The notes beneath the pieces were generated by a model, which was not told where the DNA came from, did no database searches, and saw only the letters and a program-made list of their open reading frames with translations. This document shows, in pieces, positions 1 to 11,268 of a stretch of DNA of 64,000 nucleotides. Origin of the DNA: Buddleja alternifolia (lineage: Eukaryota; Streptophyta; Magnoliopsida; Lamiales; Scrophulariaceae). The translations under genes were made by a program, and so were the position numbers. The number at the start of each line of letters is the position of its first letter. The stretch's first letter is position 1. The stretch lies in NCBI GenBank assembly GCA_019426215.1, contig CM033402.1, positions 9,363,246-9,427,245 of the forward strand. The letters run 5' to 3'.

Positions 1-132
1 AAACTCTCATATGGGAGAAAAAATAAAATACTAAACAAAATATTTAAAAAGCTATATAAAAACTTATGTATCACTCGTCTTTATTTTGTTAGATCTATCT
101 CTGTCTCATTAGATTTATATTCGTTTCGTCAG

Positions 133-247
133 ATTTGAAGATGTGATGTACAACTTGAAGAAGGGTGCTTCAACCCAACCCGCCGATGATAGTGGTGGTA
201 ACAGTGGTGAAAAAGATGACTACTTCATCAAGTCATCGCTGACGTAG
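133..247 (+). CDS. possible terminal coding exon of an unidentified gene (partial)
   Basis: After a plausible splice acceptor (pyrimidine-rich, ending in CAG at 130-132) the reading frame gives about 37 residues and then TAG at 245-247. The peptide runs FEDVMYNLKKGASTQPADD and then a Gly/Ser/Lys/Asp-rich tail ending in KSSLT. Its composition (balanced charged residues, GC higher than the surroundings) looks coding rather than random AT-rich DNA, and the sequence after the stop turns AT-rich at once. I do not recognise the protein. The rest of the gene, if real, would lie to the left and beyond the window. It could also be a gene fragment carried by a transposon. Confidence 0.33.
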
Positions 248-1291
248 AAAAAAGAAGAAAAAAAAAGAAGATAAGGTTTAGAGAAAGATGGAGAGAGAGT
301 ATATTACTTAAAAATTCAATAACTTAAAAATTTGGAATGTTTTGGCATGGAAATAGGAGCAGAGTTTGCTATTGTATTGCGGTCAACGAAAGTATTGAAA
401 GTTTTTTAAGAATCGAATATAACCACACTATAGTAGTATTCAAGTGAATTAAGAGTTATTTGCAAAAAGTATCCTTGAAGATTATATTTACTACAAGTTG
501 TGACCTCATACTTTGGCACAGAATAATAATCATGTAAAGACTAACAATAATAAAATCTATCACTATGTTATATACTTATTTATAATATGCATAATATAAG
601 ATTTGATTCAACTTTCATTGAAAAGTCTTTTTATATGAGTATTAAATTATATTAATTTATTTTTTAAAGTATAATGCCCGATTTTTGAACGGAATAAAAT
701 AATTTTTTAGAAAATGATTGACAATTTTTCTTTGGATAGACTATGATTGACATTTATCATTAATAAAAGAAATAGATAATTAAATTCAAATTATGTTGGT
801 AATTAAATTCAAATTATGTTGGTAACTACTTTATTTTTGAATTTTAAATTTGATTATTTTAGATGAAAACTGATAACCACATTCATCCAATTAGGCTATC
901 CTCACACGCTTATTTGAATAGTCTCAAAGATTGTATTTTATTATATATAAATTTAATGCCTCACAATTAATTTTGTAAATAAATCTTGTAAACGATGAGC
1001 AATTGAGCACCAATTGTTCCAACTACTAATGTACGTACTATGCCTTCTCATCCAAAAAGTGGTTAAACAACAGAAAGTAGGTCAAACTTCCGGTGACCGG
1101 AATTTGATTCCGGCGCGGGAATCATGATAAATAATTATTGATGTCATGCCATGCCAAATGGGGAAATGGCTCAATGTGGCATTTCCATGATAGTAGGTTG
1201 ATGATAGGAAACTAACAGATAAGTTATGAGTGGGAGTGGGTTTCAATTCATTGTCCCAGAGTATATTTCAATATATATATATATATATATA
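248..1291. other. gene-free AT-rich stretch
   Basis: I see no coding signal here. There is one short tandem duplication of about 23 bp (TAATTAAATTCAAATTATG and a few more bases, twice, at about 778-824). The stretch ends in a (TA)n tract at about 1270-1291 that is the insertion site of the next element. Confidence 0.6.
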
Positions 1292-1999
1292 GGGTATGGA
1301 TCAAATACATCCCTATACTTTAGGTAAGATATAAGGCTCAATCTAGACCATTTAAACCATTTGATTCCAAGGTCCATATTTAAAGCCTATTTTTCGGTTT
1401 TTACATGTATTTTAATGATGATAGGGGTTTTTTAGTCATTAGGTACAACAAACAATGCAAATAACGTGTAGGATCAAAAATCAAATCCCTAATTATATGT
1501 TGTAACTGATTCATCTTCCCTTTTTTAATTTCTTTCCAATTTCAGATCCCAGAAAATTAAGATTATACAGAAAACATTAAATTCATATTATGTCACTCTC
1601 AGCAATTTCAATTCATCATAGGCGAGTCCCGATTGACATAGCAAACTCCAAACTCTTATTCAATTAACCATCGGCATTTTCAACACTTCATCGGCAGCTC
1701 ATTATCGGCAATTTCATGACGCAATCTTTAGGCAACTGATATTCAATTCATCACTCCAACAAATGGTATTTGAAAGGTGGAGTTTAAGTTCTCTCCAACA
1801 GAGAAAAATGATTTATGAAGGTTCAAGTAGAAAAAATATAAATTATAAAAATGTTGAATTCTTATGATATTTGAGACAACTTCAATAGCATTCTTCTCAT
1901 TGTGACCAGCAATCTTTATAGTACAATATAAACCAATATACACTATATTATAAGACAATATATAGTATTTTTCTGTTAGTGACAGCGCAATTAGTGATT

Positions 2000-3352
2000 T
2001 TAAACCATTATACAGTTGTTTGTAAAACATTATACAGTAGTTTGTAAACAATTATACGGTATCATGTAACTCATTATACGGTGAATTCAATAGCTAATAA
2101 ACATTATAAAATAGTTAATAAACAAACATACAGTAAATATAAACAAGGTAAAGTACGGAAATAATGGAAATGCATAAAAATTAAAATAAAGATCCGACTG
2201 AAAACACAAAAACGCAAAAAACCCTTGTAAAACGATGGAATTTGGGCCCGAGAGGGTGGTGCTCAGCATACTTATGATAAGTATGCTGAGTTGTTTCTAA
2301 AACGACGTTTCCTTCAAGATTGAAGTAGAGCCTTGGGCCAAATTCCAAAAACAGTTTTTGCCTTTCGTAAATTTAAAATATATATATATTTTATTTTTTT
2401 AAAGCAAAATACAGTACATGAGTGGTGATATACAGTGTAGTATTTAGTGACACCACAATTAGTGATTTTGAAACTATCATACAGTAGCTTATAAACCATT
2501 ATACATTATGTTATAGCTTATTATACAATATGTTATAAATCATTATACAGTGTGTTATAGCTTATGATACAGTATATTATATTACATTATACAGTTAGTC
2601 CAATAATGATACAGCGAATGTTAACACATTATACCTTTTATGATACATTAATTAATTAAACCGTATACAGAACATTTATTAATTTTATACAACGGGTTAT
2701 TCAATATTATACAGTTAGAAATCTCATTAATTATTATACGCTATATGTTAACACATACTGTTTGTTACATATTAACACACTGTATATCACATGTATATTT
2801 ACTATATAATATTATATAAGTTACTGAACAATCAATGAACATTAGAATTCGAAAAATAAGAATGAATACGATAAAAGAACATTCACAAGATGAATATCTT
2901 GTGCCCAAGCTACGAAGCTCCTTATTCCAGCAAAATTTACAGTAAACGGCAAAATAAAACCCTACCAAACTATTTATACAAATCATCCTAACAAGACTCA
3001 TATTCTACATGGAAACTAATAAAAGACAACAATCTAAATAAAGAAACAATAGATAATCAATTCCAAACCAATTCTAATCAATCTGCCCCTCCACAGCGCC
3101 GAACTTCTTCTTCTTTCTTTCATACACGCGTATGCCACTTGTCCCCACGTCATCAGTCCCGTGCGCCATGTCACATGCCACATTATACAGTGACATGTAA
3201 AACATTATACAGAATATTATAAAGCATTATACAGTATCACAAGTTATATTATACAGTTTGTGTTATAAAGCACGGAATCAGATTATAATAAACCATTATA
3301 CAGCACAATAAAAGGCATTATACACTATAGTTTAATGCATTATACAGTAAGT
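2000..3352. repeat. interspersed array of ATTATACAG motifs
   Basis: The 9-mer ATTATACAG or a one-base variant recurs about 25 times in three clusters (about 2005-2080, 2400-2750 and 3180-3352). The spacing is irregular at about 20-25 bp, and most copies are on the plus strand. Examples are at about 2008, 2030, 2543, 2586, 2709, 3181, 3206, 3227, 3250, 3293 and 3340. Dense subterminal motif arrays of this kind are known as transposase-binding sites in some DNA transposons. That role here is inference. Confidence 0.6.
2262..2290. repeat. 29-bp perfect palindrome (hairpin)
   Basis: Arms CTCAGCATACTTAT and ATAAGTATGCTGAG (14 bp each, perfect) flank a single central G. A second, outer inverted pair (GAATTTGGGCC near 2240 and GGCCAAATTC near 2334) encloses it. 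The block is therefore a nested stem inside the 1292-4005 element. Confidence 0.8.
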
Positions 3353-4488
3353 ACACACACATATAATACATGAACACTACCCTCACTAATTTAAAAATAC
3401 ACACCATGGGTTACACAAATATGCATGGTAAATCAATAAAAAAACAGGATTCGTCCTCAATAGACATATTATTTATATAAGAAATCAACAAGAACATATT
3501 TATTGTCAACAAATTCAACAAAATACATGATTTTATACAATATCAGTTCGAAAAACTACTGTAAATAAAATGAAAAGTCGATACCTGTGACTCTCGATGG
3601 GTTTTAACAACAAAATACATGAATTTATCTTCTATACGATTGGTACCTGTGACTCTCGATGGATTTTTAGACCTCATTTTCAGATTTTTTAGGGTTCTTT
3701 CCTGTGCAAATCCGAATATGCAGTTAGATTTGGGAATATATGGTTTTAATACGGATTCAATTTGTGATTTACAGTGATTTTGAGTGAGTTTGACTATGAG
3801 AGATTTTAGGGAGAAGGGGAGTTAATTTAGAGAGTTGTTTGTTGTATAATGGGATGTATTTTACTATTATACCCCTAAGCCAAATAAAAATGGGTTTGCA
3901 GCGCTGATTCTAGTTTTATTTTGGACTGTTGGATTTAATGGATCTAATGGTATATATTGGGTCTTATATCTTATCTAAGAGAAGGTATGTACTCGATCTT
4001 AATCCTATATATATATATATATATATATATTAGTAACGGTGACACACTCGATATGCATAATCAATTAAATAATAAAAAATAAAAAATATGTTTTCTTAAT
4101 TATGTTTATATAATAAATATTCATAATTATTTTAACACAGTTGGATTCATAGGAATTTTGTAAAAAAATTCAATTAAAAATAAAATGAGATAATATGATG
4201 AGAAAAGCAAAATAAATAGAGAAGAGATGCATGAGAAAACGATGAGAGCAAAAAGTATTCAAAAACTTTAAAACTATCCTGAATATTAGCTACTTACAAG
4301 AGGATTAATTTTGTCTTTCCACTTAAAACACACCAAGATGATTACTCTAAATCCATCACACTTTATAAAAGAGTATAGATACCTTACTTGTATATAAAAA
4401 AAATTCATTATATAAACATGCGACGTAATTTTATTCACGTTATATTTGTATATGAAATGTATTGGCCACCATTTTAAAATAAAAAATA

Positions 4489-5076
4489 GGGAAAATTACT
4501 AAAACCCAAAAATAAAATTTTATATCAAAAAAATTCATGAAAATATTTTTCAATCTCAAAAACCCATTTTACAAACTATTCATTCGAAAGAACCCAAAAG
4601 ATAAAATTAAAAAAAAATTGGACTAAATTACCCTTACTGCTTAAGTTAAGAATTAATCAATCAATTTTTTTTTCAAAAAGTTTTCTTTTTGGAATTTTCA
4701 CATCGATAAATTGTATAAAGACGAATTTTATTATTAATATTAAATATTTTATATACTTTTATATAATTTTTTTTAACATGGTAATTATCTAAAATTACCC
4801 TTTTTTCAACAATCTGAAAATTTAAAATTAAAATCATAATCAATATTGATCGTCAATACAAAAGTTCTAAATAAGTTAATATATCTACAAAAGTACAATT
4901 TGATCAATTTTTCATTTGGAAAGCTAAAGGCAATTAAGTCAATAATTTTATTAATCTTAAATGTTAAGTTTTTTTGAATGAAAAGTTGGTGGAGTGTGTT
5001 TTTTGGATTGAAAAATATTATCATGGGTTTTTTGGATATAAAAGTTTATTATAAGGGTTTTTTTAGTAATTTTCCC
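4489..5076. mobile_element. MULE-type MITE, copy 1 of 2
   Basis: A 588-bp foldback element starts GGGAAAATTACTAAAACCC and ends with the inverted form (GGGTTTTTTTAGTAATTTTCCC). Its TIRs continue for well over 100 bp, with shared blocks such as CATGAAAATATTTTTCAATC and its complement. The flanks are TAAAAAATA on the left and TAAAAAAATA on the right: a 9-bp target duplication with one A slipped. The 9-bp duplication and long TIRs fit a non-autonomous Mutator-like element. A sister copy lies at 6431-7045 in the same orientation. No coding capacity. Confidence 0.8.
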
Positions 5077-5086
5077 TAAAAAAATA

Positions 5087-6421
5087 TCACGTATGATCTG
5101 ATTCCACAGATTTAGGAATTTTGGAATTTACCTATGAAAGAAGTTATATTTCTGCTATTATTAGCCAAACACATGTAAGGTAAATTATCTGTAAAATTCT
5201 TGAAGTAGAGGTGAGCAGAAAGTTCCAGTTGTACAAGATTCATGTGAAGAACAGCAAAGAAAGTTCATCAAATCATGAGAAGAACAACTTTGTAAGTTTG
5301 TGTTTGATAAGAAGACAGCACCACATGAAAGCAAAAACTTATTACTATAATAAAAAAAGAAAAAAAAATGAAATGCCCTTCACCCCTAAGAAAATATTAA
5401 TCAATTTATTGCACTGATTTCTTGAAAATTCATATTAAAAGAGAGACAATGCTGCTTGGAAATTTTAATTTTGAGATATGTGACATCAAAATCCATTTTC
5501 CGGTCTATTTGCTAAAAGAAAAAACATTTTAAGAGTATAGTCGTTTTTTATCATCTTAATCATCACAAGTGATGCGGACAAATTTTGCATCATAAATGTT
5601 CAAAATTTTCTCCATGTGTTTTCCCGTGAATTCCTTAGTCCTACAAAACAAGAGAGTGTTAGAAAGATGTTTCTAGTAGCCTCTTTGGCGTTGGCCCTCC
5701 GAGGCTCACGTTAGAAATATTACACGAGAAAATTTATTAGATCTAGCCGCCCTCAATTCCTTTCCTACAAGGATATTTCTGATTGTTTTCGATAGAACAA
5801 AATAAACTCTAATTGGTTCGATCAACAACCAACTATTTTTACAATCTCATCTCGTGGAGTTAAACAAATAGTTACTCCTACGTATGCTTATGAGATTAAG
5901 CAAACATTTCTCTGCAAATTAGAAAAAAAAATTTACAAGTAGATGGAAAGTTAATGTGGCTTGTGACAAACACATGATAAAATTAGGTAGTAGTTTGACC
6001 GTTAAAGTGATATGAAAAGTAAATTTTCAAAGCGAATGGTCTCTTTTTTGAATTCTTAAGAGTTTTTAGTTCCGAAATTGAATTTTTCGAGGGGGTGAAG
6101 TGTATTTTAAGTGAAGAAAAATTAATATTGATGGCATGATACTGAACAAAAATATTAAACTTATGATGTGTATTGAGTATGATTTTTATTTTGTTACAAT
6201 GTTGAATTTCACAAATTGTGATAAAAATTGTGTATGATTAAGAGGTCACTATCAAAAATTAATAACATAAGTGTCGTGACAATGCAAATATACACATATG
6301 GTCACTGGGGTTAAATCTTTTTATCATTAAGTTTAATTGTCATTGTACATGATCATTAAATAGTAAATATCAATTATGACAACTTTTAAATAGTTCTTGT
6401 GGCACTAAAAGCCAATAATAA
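5087..6421. other. gene-free stretch with an LTR-like remnant
   Basis: No coding region is supported. A block at about 5640-5730 (GTGTTAGAAAG ... GCGTTGGCCCTCCGA) is shared in diverged form with about 8130-8190 and looks like a retrotransposon LTR remnant. The last 300 bp contain several GTGACAA/TGTCAC-type words, as in the CACTA-like element at 46946-47367. Confidence 0.4.
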
Positions 6422-6430
6422 TAATTTTTA

Positions 6431-7045
6431 GGGAAAATTACTCAAAACCCCCTAAAATAATTTTTCATATCCAAATAACCCATGAAAATATTTTTCAATC
6501 TCAAAAGCCCATTCTACAAACTTTTCATTCCAAAAACCCCAAAAGTGAGGATTAACAATTTTTTGGACTAAACTGCCCCTTCATTTATTAAGTTAATAAT
6601 TGATCAATTGGTTTTTCTTATCGCATCGTTTTGTTTTAACTATTTCAAATTGATGAATCATAAAATACGGATTTTATTTTGTAATATTAAACTTTTTATA
6701 AATTTGTATACAATTTATTTTTTATTTTAATATGGTAATTATCTATAAATATATGTTTTAAATTCTTTAAAAAGACTAAAAAATCTGAAAATTTAAAACT
6801 AAAATCATAATTAATATCAATTATCAATATGAAATTTTTAAATAAATAAATTTCATTGCATAACTACAATTGATTAATTTTTAATCTAGAAGACTAAGGG
6901 CAATTAAGTCCATAAATTTGTTAACCCTAAATATTGGGTTTTTTGGAATGAAAAGTTGATGGAGTGTGTTTTTTGGATTGACAAATATTATCATGGATTT
7001 TTTGGATATAAAAATTTATTTTAAGGGTTTTTTAGTAATTTTCCC
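6431..7045. mobile_element. MULE-type MITE, copy 2 of 2
   Basis: A 615-bp sister of the element at 4489-5076. It starts GGGAAAATTACTCAAAACCC and ends TTTTAGTAATTTTCCC. The target duplication is perfect: TAATTTTTA at 6422-6430 and again at 7046-7054. The internal order of blocks matches copy 1 throughout, so they are copies of one family and not chance palindromes. The 9-bp TSD points to a Mutator-like element. No transposase is encoded. Confidence 0.88.
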
Positions 7046-7054
7046 TAATTTTTA

Positions 7055-8937
7055 TATATTGATTCTCTTGTCATGATCACTATTGAACTTATGAAAACAA
7101 TATTACAAAAATATAACGGTCCTTTTTATTTAATATTTATATTTAGTGGTAACTTTGACAACATAAGATCTTGTCATTAATATTTTCTTTTTTCCTAAAA
7201 AGGATATTATTTCTTCATTAGGAGTCTCAAAATTTTAACTTCTATATGAGTACTGACTAACGTATACTAACAGAGATTGTGGTGCAAATGAGAATTATGT
7301 TTTCGAGTTTTTAATTCGAAATTTAATTTTAATTGAATTAGAAGTACTTGAACTTAGTTAACTATTTTGTGATTAACGCACACTTTAGAAATTTATTTCT
7401 ATCTACGTTTCACTTTCTAACAATATTATTGTACTACGGTTCATATATTATAGGAAAATGCTATATACCACCGATTTTTCACCGCTCCTTGATTTAGAAA
7501 GTATGGATATATTAAATCCATTAAAATCAATTAATTACAAGCGATTTCTTACTAAAACTAGAAGAGGTGAAAAATCGATGGCTTACTCATAATTATATTT
7601 CGACACAATTTATGTGGATAGCATGAAATCAATAGAGGAATCTACGAACTGATGTGGCGGTGGCGCTTTGCCAATCAAGCATCCAGGACGTCGGTGCATA
7701 CTTGCATCATTATAAAGTGGTATTTTCTCCACAATTTCGCAAATAACAACCAAAATACTTTGCTGCATTTAAAAATTAATATCACAAAGGCAGTACGGAA
7801 ATTTGGGCGTAATTTAAGTAGAAATCGTATTTAACCTTTGTGGCACAACAAAATGAAAAGTTATACAAAACATGTAATATATATATGCATATATATACTC
7901 ATGCATGTATATATAATTGATATTTATATGTAATTGACAGCGTGTATATATATAGAGAGAGATATTAACTCGATTTATAAACAAAGGAAGCTCTCATTTG
8001 TAGGCTATAGGTTATAGCGTTGGTAGTAATAATAATTTAAAAAATACAATTAAGATTAAGTAGTGATGCGAGCGAATAATGCATCTACGTTTTTAGATCT
8101 TTGAATTTCCTAAATCTGCAAAAGAATAAAGCGTTAGAAGGCACGTCGGGGTTTCCCCTGCGTTGGCCCTCCGACGCAAAAGTCAGAATAGTAGAGAGGA
8201 GAAAAACATATTATATTACGTAGTCCTTTAAAATATTATCAAGAGTTGTATTTATAACTCTCCTTGGTGATGCACAAGAAACCCTAGTTATCATAAGTTT
8301 TTCGATCTGAACCATAGCTTAGCCCCATCAAATATGATGATACTCATGTCAATGGCCCGAAGGTTCAACTCGGTCCAATAAATTATATTCTACCTACATG
8401 AAGTAGTATTATTTTTTTTCAAAATTAGTTGGATTTATTCAATTTTTTTTATATCTCTGAACTTTACAAACTATCGAAAAACAAAATCTATGGGGTCCAA
8501 AAACTGTCAATATAAATCATGTCCGAAAGAATGTCAAACAAGGTATAAGCCATCTCGAAATTTTTCTTTTATCAATATATGAACACGCTAAATAGCGTGT
8601 CAAACACACAATGAGTGTGTCGTATTAGATCCTTCGACCCTTTACTAGTGCAACTTTGATCAATAATTTTCAATTTTTCCTATTTGTTGAATTAATGTTT
8701 ATAATTATATCAAGTACAATTTAGTTTAACAATTAGAATTAGTTTTGCAAAAAGTGAGTAACACGCTGCAGTTAAAAGAAATTAAGCAAGTCATTATTTG
8801 TAACCTTTTATTCTTTTCTTTTTTGTAACCAAGTTATAAGTCAAAAGTAGAGGTGAAAGCAGCGCATAATATTGCGAGATTTGATGTTGGTATTCAAAAC
8901 TTTCAAAAGTCTCTTTCGTCGGCCATTTGTTAGAATT
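7055..8937. other. gene-free stretch
   Basis: The frames at about 7650-7830 are short and lack start context or relatives, so I do not call a gene. The stretch contains a TA-rich run at about 7876-7960 and a block at about 8080-8200 (GCGTTGGCCCTCCGACGC) related to 5640-5730. Confidence 0.5.
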
Positions 8938-10942
8938 GGGATAATGTCACTAATAATCCCTAAAGTATTAAATTTGTATCATTGTGGTTTCTAATGTATT
9001 TTTCGTTACGGTATCGTCCATAATGTTATAATTTCGTCTCACTTTGGTCCTTTCTGGCTGTTTTGGCTGGAAGTATTAACATTTCAGGGATAAAATCGTC
9101 AAATCATGTTTTTCTATCTCACTTTGGTCCCTTTTTCAATTTTTATGTCTCTGTTTGATCCTTTTTTCAATTTTTACATTTTTACCCCCCAAAACACTTT
9201 TATAGTTTTCAATGCCACATCAAGACAATTCAAATTTAATTGCTACTTGTTTGAATTACATATGATTAAATTTATCATCTAATTAGTTGAGTTCAACTAC
9301 GACTTAAAAAAATCTCAATCTAAAATGTATGGAATATATATTTAAAAAAATATTATATCAATGGCTAATTGGACTATTTTATAGAGAATTTTAAATAAAT
9401 AATATTGAAATAAATCAAAATTAGAAAATAATACAACAAAAAAATATGTTCAGAAAATAGTAAATTCCGCGCTGCTCGAGCACAAAATGCAATTATCATT
9501 TTTTGTTTTATAAAATGCCCATTCCGCGCTGCCCGAGCGCGGAATGGGCTAAATATTATTTTTTTATTGCATTCCGCTGTCCTTGACATATTCCTTTTTT
9601 TACTTGTCATATGTGTGTCCTTTTTTTACTTGTCATATTCATTCACTCAGGTATCGGAATGAGTTCATTCTTGTGTGGTTACAAAGTTTATATGAAAATC
9701 TACAATTTATGTGTTCAAGTGAAAACTAAAAAATGAATGAAAAAGGGAGAAAAATGAGCCGAAAGCATAGACAAAGTTATTGTTTTCTTTAAAAAATTGC
9801 TCTAATGTATCATTTTTTACTTGTCATATTTCTTCACTCGGGTATCGGAATGAGTCCATTTTTGTGTGGTTACAAAGTCTATATGAAAGTCTATAATTAA
9901 TATGTTCAAGTCGAAATTCAAAAATGCACCAAAAAAGGAGAAAAACTCGCGGGAAATAAGGAAAAAAAATATAATGTAATTAATATATATATATATATTG
10001 CGCTCCGCTGTCAAGGACAGCGGAATGCAATAAAAAAATAATATTTAGCCCATTCCGCGCTCGGGCAGCCCGGAATGGGCATTTTATAAAATAAAAAAAA
10101 ATGATAATTGCATTCCACGCTGCCCGAGCACGGAATATGCCCATTCCGCGCTCGGGGCAGCGCGAAATGTGCTATTTTCTGAACATGAATTTTTGTTGTA
10201 TTATTTTCTTAATTTTGATTTATTTTTATATTATTTATTTAAAATTTTCCTATTTTATAATTGAATATTTATAGAATAAATTAAATATTTTTTATAACAA
10301 ATATTATTACTTAAATCTAATGAATTGCATTCAGAGTATTAATTTCTTTGTGATTGTTTTGGTTTGGTTCTACTTGTCCTTTGCTTTTTATAAAAGAAAT
10401 TAATACACTAAAAGTAATTGATTAGATTTAAATAAGAAATATTTATCATAATTTTTTTTATTATTCTATCAAAACTCGGTTTTAGAACAGTGAAGTTAGC
10501 CATTGATGTAACATTTTTTTAAATATATATTCCCATACATTTTAGGTAGAGATTTTTTTAAAATTTTTACTTGAACTCAACTAACTAAATGATAAATTTA
10601 ATTATATCTAATTTGATCAAGTAGCAATTAAATTTGAATTGTTTTGATGTGGAATTGAAAATAATAAAAGTTTTTTTTTGTTTTGAGGGAGGGGGGGGGG
10701 AATATATATATAAAAAAAAGGACCATAGTGAGACATAAAAATTGAAAAAGGGACCAAAATGAGACAGGAAAAAGTGATTTGGTGATTTTACCCCTGAAAA
10801 ATTGATACTTCCGGCCAAACCTGTCGAAAAGGACCAAAGTGAGACGAAATTGTAACATTAAGGACGGTAGCGTAATAAAAATATTTTAGGGACCAAAGTG
10901 ATATAAATTTAATACTTCGGAGATTATTAGTGACACTATCCC
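8938..10942. mobile_element. MULE with about 440-bp TIRs, host of a nested MULE
   Basis: The left end GGGATAATGTCACTAATAAT and the complement of the right end GGGATAGTGTCACTAATAAT begin TIRs that can be followed for about 440 bp (8938-9370 against 10500-10942). Shared blocks include TTTCGTCTCACTTTGGTCC, GGAAGTAT and CAATTCAAATTTAATTGCTA. The flanks TGTTAGAATT and TATTGGAATT agree at 8 of 10 positions, consistent with an old Mutator-like target duplication. The centre, outside the nested element, is itself palindromic (about 10265-10485). No gene is present. A younger MULE (9384-10249) is inserted inside. Confidence 0.75.
9384..10249. mobile_element. nested non-autonomous MULE, relative of the 29410-39225 element
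   Basis: An 866-bp element with TIRs starting GAGAATTTTAAATAAATAAT (left) and GAAAATTTTAAATAAATAAT (complement of the right end). It is flanked by a perfect 10-bp duplication CTATTTTATA (9374-9383 and 10250-10259). The TIR start is nearly that of the autonomous-type MULE at 29410-39225. It also shares the CATTCCGCGC hairpin arms (e.g. 9517-9549, 14-bp perfect arms, 5-nt loop GCCCG) and two diverged copies of the same roughly 190-bp repeat (about 9610-9800 and 9810-9990) that the large element carries at 33850-34620. It is a non-coding derivative that probably depends on that family's transposase. Confidence 0.88.
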
Positions 10943-10959
10943 TATTGGAATTGTTTTGT

Positions 10960-11263
10960 GTTTGTAACCAAAAATTTCCTAAGTGTGGCTTAGTAGTTAG
11001 CACTGGACAAAACTTTGACGTGCCATAAAATAATACTTTTTGCGATTTTCTTCATCGACATGTTTTTCAACTATGTCAGAATAGTGTTAGTTTAAAAAAA
11101 ATCACCATATCACATGAAAATTATACGTCGTGTTAGTTTCTAATTTCAATTTCTCACGCTCAATCACAAACGTACATTTCGTCAAAAAATAAATTAAAAA
11201 AATTACCAAAGGCAAATAGCCATTTCCTTTTTCTTCTCTTCATCTTTCGAAACCTCCCGAACC
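10960..11263. other. no feature seen
   Basis: About 300 bp of unremarkable AT-rich sequence between the MULE and the GC-rich solo LTR. Confidence 0.5.
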
Positions 11264-11268
11264 CCTAC

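Larger units (their letters stand above)
1292..4005. mobile_element. 2.7-kb TIR element inserted in a (TA)n tract, no transposase seen
   Basis: The left end (GGGTATGGATCAAATACATC at 1292) and the complement of the right end (GGATTAAGATCGAGTACATA, ending at 4005) form diverged terminal inverted repeats of about 85 bp. Both share the block GGTAAGATATAAG / AGATAAGATATAAG and the block around TTAAATCCAA/TTTGATTCCAA-GGTCCA. Both ends abut (TA)n, so the target duplication cannot be resolved, but 9 bp of TA repeat fits a MULE. No open frame is convincing. The interior holds about 25 degenerate ATTATACAG motifs, a 29-bp palindrome (2262-2290), and a 20-bp direct repeat containing CCTGTGACTCTCGATGG at about 3583 and 3645. 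It is probably a non-autonomous Mutator-like element; hAT or CACTA is not excluded. Confidence 0.55.

Noticed and set aside
1292..4005. Helitron, because of the internal palindrome
   Set aside because: There is no TC start or CTRR end. The ends are inverted repeats and the palindrome is in the middle.
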